Part shown: positions 53,334 through 61,303 of the stretch, in pieces
How positions within the stretch are numbered: the stretch's first letter is position 1
Layout: each line of letters begins with the position of its first letter
Assembly: GCA_030913685.1 (NCBI GenBank)
Contig: CP133187.1
Location: forward strand, 1,017,501 to 1,081,500
Direction: 5' to 3'
Source: Oscillospiraceae bacterium MB24-C1
GTDB taxonomy: Bacteria; Bacillota; Clostridia; Oscillospirales; Ruminococcaceae
DNA: 64,000 bases
The notes under the pieces: generated by a model
Told to the model about the DNA's origin: nothing
The model's database searches: none
Seen by the model: only the letters and a program-made list of their open reading frames with translations
Made by a program: the position numbers and the translations under genes

Positions 53334-54284
53334 GTGTCTCATAAGGGGAACGTATTTAACATTCAGCGATTTACCATCAATGATGGCCCTGGAGTGCGAA
53401 CCGAATTATTTCTGAAGGGGTGTCCTTTAAGGTGTAAATGGTGTAGTAATCCGGAAAGTTGGATGTCAATCATACAGCCTGGAATATATAGAGCTAAGTG
53501 TATATCAAGGAAAAAGTGTGGTTTGTGTGAGGAAAGCTGTCCGCAATCCGGTGCTTTAAACTTTTATCGCGGCAAAATAGCTCTAATAGACCGCAGCAAA
53601 TGTCTGAATTGTATGGCCTGTGCAAGAGCATGTCCCTCAGAGGCTGTTAAGCAATGGGGCAATATGATGACTGTAGAGGAATGTATGCAAGAGATTCGAA
53701 GGGATAAAGGGTATTATGACCGCTCTGGAGGCGGCATTACCGTATCTGGAGGCGAGCCCTTGCTGCAAAGCGATTTTGTCGCTGAACTTTTTAAATCCTG
53801 CAAGGAGGAGAATATTCAGACCTGCTTTGAGTCTACCTTTTATGCGGAATGGGAAGAAATTGAAAAAATTCTGCCCTACACGGATTTGATTATTACAGAT
53901 ATTAAACATATGAATACACAGGTACATAGTCAATACACAGGGGTACATAATGAGAAAATTCTTAAAAATTTAGAAAAGCTAGCCGGGCTGGGAAGAAAGC
54001 TTATTGTGCGCATACCCTTGATTCCAACAATAAATGATAGCATGGAAAATATTGAGGCTACAGCAGAGTTTATTCTCAAGAAATTGAACGGTCAGGTCAG
54101 TATTATACAGCTTTTGAGCTACATGCGTCTGGGAGAAGAAAAGTATGCCTCCTTAGGAATTCCTTATCAGATGTCCTATCTTAAGTTCAATAGAAGATCC
54201 TTTCAGAATCATGTTAAGGAAATCTCCGCATATTTTAATGCGAGGGGAATTAAATGTATTGTTGGGACAACAGAGACTGAATAG
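53334..54284 (+). CDS. Glycyl radical enzyme activating enzyme (radical SAM)
   Basis: A 316-residue radical SAM activase that installs the glycyl radical on the upstream enzyme. The SAM cluster motif is CPLRCKWCSNPE (CxxxCxxC). A ferredoxin-like insert with two clusters follows (CGLCEESCPQSG and CLNCMACARACPSEA), as in activases of dehydratase and decarboxylase type but not of pyruvate formate-lyase. GGGITVSGGEPLLQ is the SAM-binding segment. It starts at GTG 53334 with AGGGGTG upstream. Same strand as the radical enzyme; co-transcription is likely. Confidence 0.93.
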   Translation: MSHKGNVFNIQRFTINDGPGVRTELFLKGCPLRCKWCSNPESWMSIIQPGIYRAKCISRKKCGLCEESCPQSGALNFYRGKIALIDRSKCLNCMACARACPSEAVKQWGNMMTVEECMQEIRRDKGYYDRSGGGITVSGGEPLLQSDFVAELFKSCKEENIQTCFESTFYAEWEEIEKILPYTDLIITDIKHMNTQVHSQYTGVHNEKILKNLEKLAGLGRKLIVRIPLIPTINDSMENIEATAEFILKKLNGQVSIIQLLSYMRLGEEKYASLGIPYQMSYLKFNRRSFQNHVKEISAYFNARGIKCIVGTTETE

Positions 54285-54303
54285 ATGAAAAGGGGGATTA
54301 CTT

Positions 54304-54558
54304 ATGCAGTTAAATCTACAGGGCAAGAGCGTGGTAATAGCCGGTGGTGCGCCAGGAATAGGGAAGGCAATTGCACTGGAGTTTATTGACGCGGGTGGCA
54401 AATGTTACTAATTATGATGAGCTGAGCAGCTTTGCCGATGCGGTAAAAAGTGAAAATGGGGAAATAGATATTTGGATAAATAATGCCGGCTCCAATCAAC
54501 TCAAGGACCTTATGGATTACAGTGTGGATGAGTTTAAGCATATGGTAGATACTGACCT
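54304..54558 (+). pseudogene. Truncated, frameshifted short-chain dehydrogenase/reductase
   Basis: ATG 54304 follows AAGGGGGA and reads an SDR start with the nucleotide-binding loop (GGAPGIGKAIALEF), then hits a stop after ~36 codons. In another frame the sequence resumes as NVTNYDELSSFAD and the NNAG motif (IDIWINNAG), so about 20 residues plus frame have been lost between. It stops matching after KHMVDTDL, before the catalytic Tyr-Lys pair. It sits 19 bases after the activase gene, so an SDR was once part of the operon, presumably acting on the radical enzyme's product or substrate. Confidence 0.75.
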
Positions 54559-54598
54559 GATCCCCGAAAGCCTTGTTAAATCAAGGTTTTCGGGGATC
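54559..54598. repeat. Large hairpin at the broken end of the SDR pseudogene
   Basis: GATCCCCGAAAGCCTTG and CAAGGTTTTCGGGGATC form a 17-bp stem with one G-T and a 6-base loop, exactly where SDR similarity ends. It could be an element end or a strong terminator. Confidence 0.6.
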
Positions 54599-54614
54599 GT
54601 TTAGCTACCAAACG

Positions 54615-54645
54615 AAAGGCAAGGAACATCTTCCTTGCCTTTTAT
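54615..54645 (+). terminator. Hairpin between SDR remnant and phage-like genes
   Basis: AAAGGCAAGGAA / TTCCTTGCCTTTT stem with a short loop, T-run on the plus strand, between convergent units. Confidence 0.6.
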
Positions 54646-54665
54646 ATACACTATTTGTTCAAATT

Positions 54666-55127
54666 TTAGTTGAAGTGAACCTGCACTAAAGATAATACAT
54701 CGACACCGCTTGAACTAGTTTGTATGCTGTGGCCAATCTCTTGATAGTGATATACTATTCGCGGTGTAATATCCTGATACATTCGTCCAGCAACTGAATT
54801 GCTTACTCCGCACCAATTTCCATGTGTAGCTGACTGTCCACCAGCCAGTAGCACTTGAGCTTTACCGTACACCACAACTTTTACAGCAGAGCCATCAGCA
54901 ATACCAGATTCGTAAATAATTCCGATTGGCATAGATGACCCAGCTGGCGCAATGCTCACCGCATTATCAACAGACGTTGACGCAATAACAATAGTACCCT
55001 TCACACTGTTGGCTCCAATTTTATTTATAAACGTTTCGTAGATACCGCCCTCAGAAGTAAATCCGTTAGTTGTGGCAGGAAACCTAGAATTAAACAATTC
55101 ATAACTTACTGATCCACTCATATTCAA
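54666..55127 (-). CDS. Phage-like structural protein remnant
   Basis: A 153-residue protein rich in Ser, Val, Ile and Gly with a beta-strand pattern: KGTIVIASTSVDNAVSIAP, PIGIIYESGIADGSAVKVVVYGKAQVLL, ATHGNWCGVS and HYQEIGHSIQ. This is typical of phage capsid-decoration/stabilising proteins (DUF2190-like), here assigned from style rather than a diagnostic motif. Its start overlaps the end of the preceding gene by 29 bases. No other phage genes (terminase, portal, integrase) are in the window. Confidence 0.5.
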   Translation of the reverse strand: MNMSGSVSYELFNSRFPATTNGFTSEGGIYETFINKIGANSVKGTIVIASTSVDNAVSIAPAGSSMPIGIIYESGIADGSAVKVVVYGKAQVLLAGGQSATHGNWCGVSNSVAGRMYQDITPRIVYHYQEIGHSIQTSSSGVDVLSLVQVHFN

Positions 55128-55371
55128 ACCACCACAATATAAGGTACAGCTGCTTTTCTGGTGTAGTCAAAGCTGTATAAGAAGCTTCTGAAATCTGCTG
55201 ATTAACCCAAGCTAATTTAGTAGAAGCATTATTCCAATACCAATAAGAACCTGATCCAGTAACATAAGCATAATCGCCCAATGATGCAGTGGCGTATGCT
55301 AATTGTAACGTTGTATTGTCTACATATTCTCCCTTATATGGCATATCTATTTCATATAGTGAAACCCCCAA
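55099..55371 (-). CDS. Phage-like virion-associated protein, possibly truncated
   Basis: A 90-residue protein: YVDNTTLQLAYATASLGDYAYV then YWYWNNASTKLAWVNQ. The aromatic repeats look like a tail or capsid-associated protein. The start is a TTG at 55371 behind a G-rich stretch, and the N-terminus may be cut off. With the next gene it is a short stub of a structural module lying between the radical-enzyme cassette and copy B of the leader element. Confidence 0.4.
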   Translation of the reverse strand: MGVSLYEIDMPYKGEYVDNTTLQLAYATASLGDYAYVTGSGSYWYWNNASTKLAWVNQQISEASYTALTTPEKQLYLILWWFEYEWISKL

Positions 55372-55451
55372 GCCAAAGCCCCCCCTAATCTAATATTGAG
55401 TTTTTATTACAGCACTCAAGAGGCAGAAAAGAAACTAAAAATGTAGCAAAC

Positions 55452-55514
55452 AGCCTCCCACTTTAGTGTAAATTCGGTTGATAATGAGCACCCGAACTCC
55501 AAAAATGGAAGGCT
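55452..55514 (+). repeat. 63-bp inverted-repeat leader element, copy B
   Basis: AGCCTCCC and GGAAGGCT ends, with the same inner landmarks as copy A (TTTAGTGTAAATT, then CACCCGAACTCC). CTATTTCTAT follows, but the start codon of copy A is ATT here, and the frame runs only a few codons to TGA. Orientation is the same as copy A, about 6.36 kb apart. Confidence 0.62.
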
Positions 55515-55553
55515 ATTTCTATTAAAACAATTACAAAGTTGGCATTTGAAAAA

Positions 55554-56204
55554 TTAATTTGAACTGCTTAAAAGCGTGATAACCCGATTATCAATTTCAA
55601 TTATTCTCTCATCCTGCAACTTTTTAAGCTCTCTAAATAAGGAGGGTCTTTGGACGCCAAGATAATCGGCCAGTTGTTTTTTGCTTATGGGAAGAAGGAT
55701 CGTTGGGCTCCCCTGTATAAACGATTGTTTTTTCAGATAATCCAACAGATTTTCCCTGAGTGTTTTCTGTGTCAACATTGTTATTTTCTGATTCATACCA
55801 CGGGAATTCATAGACAGCGATTTGATATATTGCATGACAAAATGATAGTTGTGCAGTAATTCCATGACTGCATTCTGCGTAATATGGAGTAGTTCACAGG
55901 GTGTAACGCTGTAAATATTTAACGGGTAAGTGTTCTGATCTCCGAACAGTAGATTCGCACCGATAATGCTGTTTTTTTGAAACTCAAACATCTTTATTGC
56001 CGAACCGTTTTCCGATAATGAATATGCTACAAGCCTTCCAGATAATACAACGTCGAGCACCGTACATGCTTCATGCTGAAGATGTACTGTTATGCCCTTG
56101 GTGTAACGTCTGCTGAATATTTGATTTTCTGAATAATACTTACTTAAAACAGCAGAATTTATATCCGAAAGCAAAGGTAATTGATACAGCTCTTCGATGC
56201 TCAT
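55554..56204 (-). CDS. Crp/Fnr-family transcriptional regulator
   Basis: A 216-residue regulator with an N-terminal cyclic-nucleotide-binding-type barrel (VLDVVLSGRLVAYSLSENGSAIKMFEFQ) and a C-terminal winged helix (ISKKQLADYLGVQRPSLFRELKKLQDERII). No Fnr-type N-terminal Cys cluster is visible, so it resembles the clostridial Crp-like regulators with unknown ligands. ATG 56204 follows AGAGGGGTGAG. It is divergent from the split permease genes, which it most likely controls. Confidence 0.88.
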   Translation of the reverse strand: MSIEELYQLPLLSDINSAVLSKYYSENQIFSRRYTKGITVHLQHEACTVLDVVLSGRLVAYSLSENGSAIKMFEFQKNSIIGANLLFGDQNTYPLNIYSVTPCELLHITQNAVMELLHNYHFVMQYIKSLSMNSRGMNQKITMLTQKTLRENLLDYLKKQSFIQGSPTILLPISKKQLADYLGVQRPSLFRELKKLQDERIIEIDNRVITLLSSSN

Positions 56205-56309
56205 AAACAGCTCACCCCTCTTAAGTATTATAACAAAAAGTAACATTAGAGTCTATTTTTTAATTACAATCTCCCCTATAATTTCATTAGAATTGTAGGA
56301 GGTATTCTT

Positions 56310-56792
56310 ATGGATGTATTAACATTAGCAATGTGGGTCGGAACTGCTATCTTCCTAATTTTTTCTTTTATCAAGGATAAACAAAAAACCAAACAAGCAC
56401 TTAAAATGTCGTTGGGCTTGGGTAAAGGGATGTTAAGCAGTATTTTGTCCATCATATTCTTAATCGGTCTGGTTTTAACCATTTTACCCCCTGAAAAAAT
56501 CGCTGAATTTATTGGCAAACAGTCACTCATATTGGCAACCGTTGTCTCTGCCGCGTTTGGAACAATAACTTTAATTCCTGCTTTTATCGCATTCCCGCTT
56601 ATTGGAACGCTTGTAAATGCTGGTGTAGGAACCGTTCCAGCCGTTGCTTTTTTGACAACGCTTACAATGGTGGGTATCGTGACTTTTCCGCTTGAAAAGC
56701 GTGAATTTGGCTTGAAGTTTACAGCTACAAGAAACGGATTGAGTTTTGCGTTCGCCATCGTCATTGCGCTCGTTATGGGGGTGATAATATGA
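56310..56792 (+). CDS. Permease half-subunit (UPF0718/ArsP-like), first gene
   Basis: A 160-residue membrane protein with about four to five helices. It carries the block GTITLIPAFIAFPLIGTL, matching GSISAGPIYAAFPLCVML in the next gene, the repeat seen in DUF318/ArsP-type permeases of ~300 residues. The two genes together would supply the two halves of such a permease. GTAGGAGG precedes the ATG; the two genes overlap by 4 bases (ATGA). Substrate unknown; ArsP relatives export organoarsenicals. Confidence 0.78.
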   Translation: MDVLTLAMWVGTAIFLIFSFIKDKQKTKQALKMSLGLGKGMLSSILSIIFLIGLVLTILPPEKIAEFIGKQSLILATVVSAAFGTITLIPAFIAFPLIGTLVNAGVGTVPAVAFLTTLTMVGIVTFPLEKREFGLKFTATRNGLSFAFAIVIALVMGVII

Positions 56793-57514
56793 ATATTTTG
56801 CGTAAGGCAAAGGATAACCTTTCCATTGTAATTATTGCAGTTTCATACATTACCTTATTTATTCTTAGACCCGATATGGGAATAACCTCTGTCAAAAACA
56901 GTGTTTATTATATAAAAGAAATGATTATGATCATGCCGGTCATTTTTGTTTTAACTGCATTATTGGATACATGGGTACCAAAGGAAAAAATTATTGAATA
57001 TCTTGGGCAAGATGCAAAGGCAAAGGGTGTTATTCTTTCTCTTTTGCTTGGAAGTATATCAGCGGGGCCAATTTATGCAGCATTCCCATTATGTGTAATG
57101 CTTCACAAAAAGGGGGCTTCGGTCAGAAATCTTGTTGTTATTTTAAGTGCATGGGCAGTAATAAAAGTTCCTATGCTTCTTAATGAATTAAAGTTTCTGG
57201 GGTTCCAATTTATGGCGATTCGCTGGGTTTTAACGGTTATTGCAATTGTTATTTTTTCGTGGATTACTGCCAAAATAGTCAAAGATAAAGACCTGCCAGA
57301 AAAAAGTTCCGAACATCAAAAAAATGATAATGAAATTGTTTATATTAACAGAGCTGCCTGCATAGGATGTTCGCTATGTACTAAAAAATATCCTGAATTA
57401 TTTGAAATAAAAAACAAAAAGGCTTCTCTTAAGAAAATTGATGAGGGCTGCATAGATCAGGAAAAACTAATGCTTGCAATTGACGCATGTCCTGTCAAGG
57501 TAATAAGCAAATAA
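56789..57514 (+). CDS. Permease half-subunit fused to a ferredoxin domain
   Basis: A 241-residue protein. Residues ~1-170 are membrane helices of the UPF0718/ArsP type, with GSISAGPIYAAFPLCVMLHKKGA and AWAVIKVPMLLNEL. After a polar linker (~175-190), residues ~190-241 are a single-cluster [4Fe-4S] ferredoxin: CIGCSLCTKKYPELFEI and the fourth Cys in DACPVKVI. An iron-sulfur module on a permease suggests redox gating or electron delivery at the cytoplasmic face. It overlaps the first subunit by 4 bases. Confidence 0.8.
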   Translation: MNILRKAKDNLSIVIIAVSYITLFILRPDMGITSVKNSVYYIKEMIMIMPVIFVLTALLDTWVPKEKIIEYLGQDAKAKGVILSLLLGSISAGPIYAAFPLCVMLHKKGASVRNLVVILSAWAVIKVPMLLNELKFLGFQFMAIRWVLTVIAIVIFSWITAKIVKDKDLPEKSSEHQKNDNEIVYINRAACIGCSLCTKKYPELFEIKNKKASLKKIDEGCIDQEKLMLAIDACPVKVISK

Positions 57515-57524
57515 AACCGCTAAG

Positions 57525-57568
57525 AAAAGCACCTTATTTTCTCTCAAAGAAGTATAAGGTGCTTTTTT
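57525..57568 (+). terminator. Terminator of the split permease operon
   Basis: AAAGCACCTTAT / ATAAGGTGCTTT, 12-bp stem, followed by TTTGTTG, ~12 bases past the stop codon. Confidence 0.82.
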
Positions 57569-57663
57569 GTTGTGTGGAAAAATAATTTCTGATACACTAA
57601 TATCTGGGAATTGAAGCTAGGTAATGTTATATAATTTATTACGCAAAAAGGACGGTGTGGCAT

Positions 57664-58470
57664 ATGAGCCTGAAATTACCTAATAGCGATGAATCTTTCA
57701 GCTACTATTTGCCCCACAAAAAACTATACCAGTACATTTCTTATTACTCTATTCAACACAACTCTTTTTCTAGTATCTCACCTGTGTTTATTCCAGATTT
57801 GGGCGGGTCAATAATCATCAGCCTTGGTCGCAAGGGTTTCGACATGGTTGTCTGGGGGCCTTTTAATCGACTTACCGCAATTGAAAATGGACCGAAGGAT
57901 ATATCGGTACAATTTTTTATAGAGTTCCAACCTGGCGGGCTGTCTCGCTTTATTTTGCCAAATTCTCAAGAGATTCTTAACAAAAAAGTGTCGTTACGGG
58001 AGCTTGATAATGATTTTCACTTCTCTCTTCGCCAGATTTTTGAACGAAATTTTCATTCAGCGGATCAAATCATCTTTTGTTTAGATCATTTTTTCCTCAA
58101 TTTGTTGGACAAACGTCGAGATTATCTCGTGAATGGGCGAAATATTCTGTGCTCCTTACAGGATTTTATGGCTATGGGCACTATGGAAGATTTATCAAAA
58201 GACGTGCACTATTCTACCAGACATATAAACAGATATTTGAACACGCTGACCGGTGTTTCGGGCAAGGAATACATGAAAATAAAGCGCTTCAACAAAGCAG
58301 TACGGCTACTCAAAGAAAGCAATAGTACAATAGAACAAATTTCAGACAGCCTCTGCTATTATGATACCGCACATTTCATCCATGATTTTTCTCACCTTTC
58401 GGAAATCTCTCCGATGCTTTTTAGAGAAAACAAGTCCGATTTTTACAATGAAACACTGAAAATTTTCTGA
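57664..58470 (+). CDS. AraC-family transcriptional regulator
   Basis: A 268-residue regulator with an N-terminal sensing region of the DUF6597/AraC type (YYLPHKKLYQYISYYSIQ; ISVQFFIEFQPGGLSRF) and a C-terminal double helix-turn-helix (MEDLSKDVHYSTRHINRYLNTLTGVSGKEYMKIKRFNKA, then IEQISDSLCYYDTAHFIHDF). AAGGACGGTG precedes ATG 57664. The downstream VOC and YjbR genes on the same strand, 47 bases away, may be co-regulated. Confidence 0.88.
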   Translation: MSLKLPNSDESFSYYLPHKKLYQYISYYSIQHNSFSSISPVFIPDLGGSIIISLGRKGFDMVVWGPFNRLTAIENGPKDISVQFFIEFQPGGLSRFILPNSQEILNKKVSLRELDNDFHFSLRQIFERNFHSADQIIFCLDHFFLNLLDKRRDYLVNGRNILCSLQDFMAMGTMEDLSKDVHYSTRHINRYLNTLTGVSGKEYMKIKRFNKAVRLLKESNSTIEQISDSLCYYDTAHFIHDFSHLSEISPMLFRENKSDFYNETLKIF

Positions 58471-58517
58471 TACAATATGACTATATTCAACAAGATGTAT
58501 TTGAAAGGAGTAAGGGT

Positions 58518-59012
58518 ATGAAGTTTCATAGTCCGATGATTATTGTCTCTGACATTGAAAAAAGCAAAAGGTTTTATGTCGATATCCTACACGAAGAGAT
58601 CGAACAAGATTTGGGAACATATGTGGTTTTTGGCGGCGGTTTTTCCATGATGACCCGGGAGCAATGGAATGAACTAACGGGCGAAACCTCAAATACAAAG
58701 GAAAAAACCGGACATTCCTTTGAGCTTTATTTTGAAGAAGACCAACTTAATAATTTTGCTCAGCAATTAGAAGGTCACGCTGATATTATAAAATTCACCG
58801 AACTTCAAGAAGCGCCGTGGGGACAGCGTACAATTCGCTTTCTGGACCCCGACCACCATGTTGTTGAGGTGTCTGAATCGATGAGCTCGGTTGTAAAAAG
58901 GTTTTTATCGTCTGGCATGACGGTACAGGAGACTTGTGAAAAATCCATGATGTCGGTTACTTTCGTAGAAAAGTGCCGTATCAATATGGCACAACCGTCT
59001 GAAAAAGGATAA
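58518..59012 (+). CDS. VOC-superfamily (glyoxalase/bleomycin-resistance-like) protein
   Basis: A 164-residue protein. Residues ~1-120 form a VOC domain (SPMIIVSDIEKSKRFYVDIL; GQRTIRFLDPDHHVVEVSE with the closing Glu). The last ~45 residues are a helical extension (VVKRFLSSGMTVQETCEKS) beyond the usual fold. VOC proteins bind or modify small molecules, often giving resistance. AAAGGAG precedes the ATG. The YjbR gene follows after 5 bases, so the two are coupled. Confidence 0.85.
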   Translation: MKFHSPMIIVSDIEKSKRFYVDILHEEIEQDLGTYVVFGGGFSMMTREQWNELTGETSNTKEKTGHSFELYFEEDQLNNFAQQLEGHADIIKFTELQEAPWGQRTIRFLDPDHHVVEVSESMSSVVKRFLSSGMTVQETCEKSMMSVTFVEKCRINMAQPSEKG

Positions 59013-59017
59013 GGCAT

Positions 59018-59374
59018 ATGAAATATTCATGGTTGGATGAGTACTGCACAACAAAACAAGGTGTTGTAAGAGATTTCAAGAAAGAATGGAATGCGACAAG
59101 ATATTTAGTCGGTGGTAAAATGTTTGCGCTACAGGCAACGGATAACACGCACCGCCCCGTTGTAACATTGAAGCTGAACCCCGCTGAAGGCGCTTTCCTT
59201 CGTGCACAATATGAAGATATTGTTCCCGGCTACTATATGAACAAAGAGCATTGGAATTCAGTCTGCCTTGACGGCTCAGTGCCTGACGATGTGTTGCGGA
59301 ATATGATTGACAAATCATACGATATTCTTTTTGCTTCCTTAACGAAAAAAGCGCAAAAAGAAATAGCGCACTAA
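59018..59374 (+). CDS. MmcQ/YjbR-family protein
   Basis: A 118-residue YjbR-like protein of the double-wing DNA-binding-like fold: YSWLDEYCTTKQGVVRDFKKEWN, GGKMFAL, VTLKLNPAE, and YYMNKEHWNSV are the family blocks. The biochemical role of the family is not established. It follows the VOC gene by 5 bases. Confidence 0.88.
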   Translation: MKYSWLDEYCTTKQGVVRDFKKEWNATRYLVGGKMFALQATDNTHRPVVTLKLNPAEGAFLRAQYEDIVPGYYMNKEHWNSVCLDGSVPDDVLRNMIDKSYDILFASLTKKAQKEIAH

Positions 59375-59476
59375 TAACGATGACTTTGTCAGGCAATGTG
59401 TAGAAGTTCTTATTTGACTGACGTATCATATCAAAATGAGTTTTTATTGCTCATATAAATGAAGGCATGCTTCTTT

Positions 59477-59508
59477 AAAGCGTACGGAAAACTTTTTCCG
59501 TGCGCTTT
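59477..59508 (+). terminator. Terminator of the VOC-yjbR unit
   Basis: AAAGCGTACGGAAA / TTTTCCGTGCGCTTT stem (one G-T) followed by TATTTGTTTTT. Confidence 0.78.
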
Positions 59509-59540
59509 TATTTGTTTTTAAGGGTATGCAAAAATAGAAA

Positions 59541-59559
59541 AGAGCGCATTAAGCGCTCT
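59541..59559 (-). terminator. Terminator of the hypothetical gene at 59579-60007
   Basis: AGAGCGC / GCGCTCT with a 5-base loop; on the minus strand followed by TTTCTATTTTT. Confidence 0.65.
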
Positions 59560-59578
59560 CTACATTGTCGCCGGGGTA

Positions 59579-60007
59579 TCACTCCCCCGGAACATAAAAG
59601 AATGTTGTACTATCTACGATACGGCACCATTTTTGATGCTCCAGTGTATTAATAAGATCATTGCGCTTTACACTTTTGCCAATAGCTTTGGTAATATCAG
59701 AAATATGAATCAGTTTGTTGGCATTCTGTTCAAAAATATCATGCAGCCGATCATTTAGATCATCCATCGGCAGCGCTGTCTTTGTTTTTGCCGGTTTTGC
59801 ATTAAGACATTCCGGGTGTTTTTTTAGATAAAGAACAAATATGCTTTTGATGCGGTTGAGCAATGAGGGGGCTATACCAATTAGTTCTGGCAGTTCTTCA
59901 AATCGGCAGTTTATTAGATCGCGCATCCATTTGTAATGATGGCGCTCACAGTAGTTTATGAAGGGAGAATAACTGTCGTTGGTGTATATTTGCTTTATTT
60001 CGTCCAT
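59579..60007 (-). CDS. Protein of unknown function with a winged-helix-like C-terminus
   Basis: A 142-residue soluble protein. The first half is helical with a Cys/His pair (YCERHHYKWM); residues ~85-142 look like a winged helix (LHDIFEQNANKLIHISDITKAIG, then HQKWCRIVDSTTFFYV). A region rich in Lys/Thr/Ala links them (~65-80). This suggests nucleic-acid binding, with no family assigned. AAAGGA lies ~7 bases before the ATG; it stands alone. Confidence 0.65.
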   Translation of the reverse strand: MDEIKQIYTNDSYSPFINYCERHHYKWMRDLINCRFEELPELIGIAPSLLNRIKSIFVLYLKKHPECLNAKPAKTKTALPMDDLNDRLHDIFEQNANKLIHISDITKAIGKSVKRNDLINTLEHQKWCRIVDSTTFFYVPGE

Positions 60008-60269
60008 TATATCAGTCCTTTCTTTTTTAATGGCACAAGGAATTATTATAAGCTAAAAACTCGTCGGATACAAGGCTTGACAACTTTATGAAGAGGTCAA
60101 ATACCTTTTTAACTTTGAGCCCTCTGTAAATCGTATGAACTAAGATTGATATTTCAAGTGTCTGAGTAATGACAAAGCCTCTGAGCAATGCGAATTTACC
60201 GCAAGCTCAAAGGCCCCATTGATTTTTAAGGTTTTGCTCTGTTCTGCCCTCATAAAACGGGCGTTTTAA

Positions 60270-61268
60270 TCACAGCCGCCAAAGCGAAATACCAAAGTCC
60301 CCTGAACTACGGAGCAGGTTCGCCCAATGTTCAAGTGTAATCGAATCCGCATACCACACCTGATGTACTATATCATCTCGACTGTAAGAAAAGCTAAGAG
60401 CCTGGCTGCCTACATCCCGGTGCTGATCGACATTTTTCTGTCGCGCTAAGGCATGTGCTTCCTTTTGAGAAAGTGCCGTCACCACATTGCCCGCCCAATC
60501 AAAACCACCTGTAGCTATGGCAAAATTTCTCCTGCCGGGCAGACCAGTCGTCTTTTTTACTAGTTCAAGCAAGAACGCATCGTCTGCCTTAGGTCCCGGC
60601 TCACTGCCCGGGCCGTGAAGGTTATAGCACATGATCACATATTCTGGCCCTTTAGGAAAGGATAACGCTTCATAAGGGATGCCGGGCTCCAGCACCACAC
60701 GCAGCAAAAGTCCCCGCTGCGCTGTCTCAGATGAAAGCTCCGTGATAAAATCGATAAAATGCTGCCACAAGACCATATCTTTTCGGATAGCCTCATAGTC
60801 TATTTCTACACCATCATATCCACCGCTTTCCGTCAAATCCAGAATCTCCTGAATATGCGTCTGTCTGACGGTTGGTTTTGCCAGTAGTGCATACAACAAT
60901 TCCGTATCCTTTAGGGAAGAGCCGCCCTCTGCCAGTAATTTATCATTAATAAAGGTCAGATAGTCGGGCCACGGGGAATCCTCGCCGTAAACCTGCTTCA
61001 CTTTTCCCCGTAACTGAGCGATTTCTTCCGGTATGAACAGCCGGTTTTGGGCATCGAAATAAGCGCCAAAATATTCAAAGCTTTCAAGCTGGCCGTCAAG
61101 GTCGGTTATTTGTGCAATTGCATCATCAGCATCCCAATAGACTGCCCATGCGGACATTTTTTCGGCGGGCTGCGGTGCAGGTGCCCCTGCATTTGGCGGA
61201 AACGCACATCCTGAAACCAGTTGCGCGGCCAAAATTAAGCAAAGAAGTGCCAGCGTCTTTTTCCTCAT
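60270..61268 (-). CDS. GH18-like lipoprotein
   Basis: A 332-residue lipoprotein with a lipobox (LVSGC, Cys ~21) and a GH18-type barrel. The catalytic-type motif reads GYDGVEIDYE, close to DGxDxDxE with the conserved Glu kept; YVIMCYNLHG and a late W residue (HQVWYAD) fit too. It begins 35 bases after the glycosyltransferase-deacetylase gene. I infer an outside glycan hydrolase or binding protein that trims the polymer made by that synthase, as PgaB's hydrolase domain does in PNAG systems. Confidence 0.82.
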   Translation of the reverse strand: MRKKTLALLCLILAAQLVSGCAFPPNAGAPAPQPAEKMSAWAVYWDADDAIAQITDLDGQLESFEYFGAYFDAQNRLFIPEEIAQLRGKVKQVYGEDSPWPDYLTFINDKLLAEGGSSLKDTELLYALLAKPTVRQTHIQEILDLTESGGYDGVEIDYEAIRKDMVLWQHFIDFITELSSETAQRGLLLRVVLEPGIPYEALSFPKGPEYVIMCYNLHGPGSEPGPKADDAFLLELVKKTTGLPGRRNFAIATGGFDWAGNVVTALSQKEAHALARQKNVDQHRDVGSQALSFSYSRDDIVHQVWYADSITLEHWANLLRSSGDFGISLWRL

Positions 61269-61303
61269 CGTGTGCCCTTTCCACAGATTCTCATATTGCT
61301 TTC

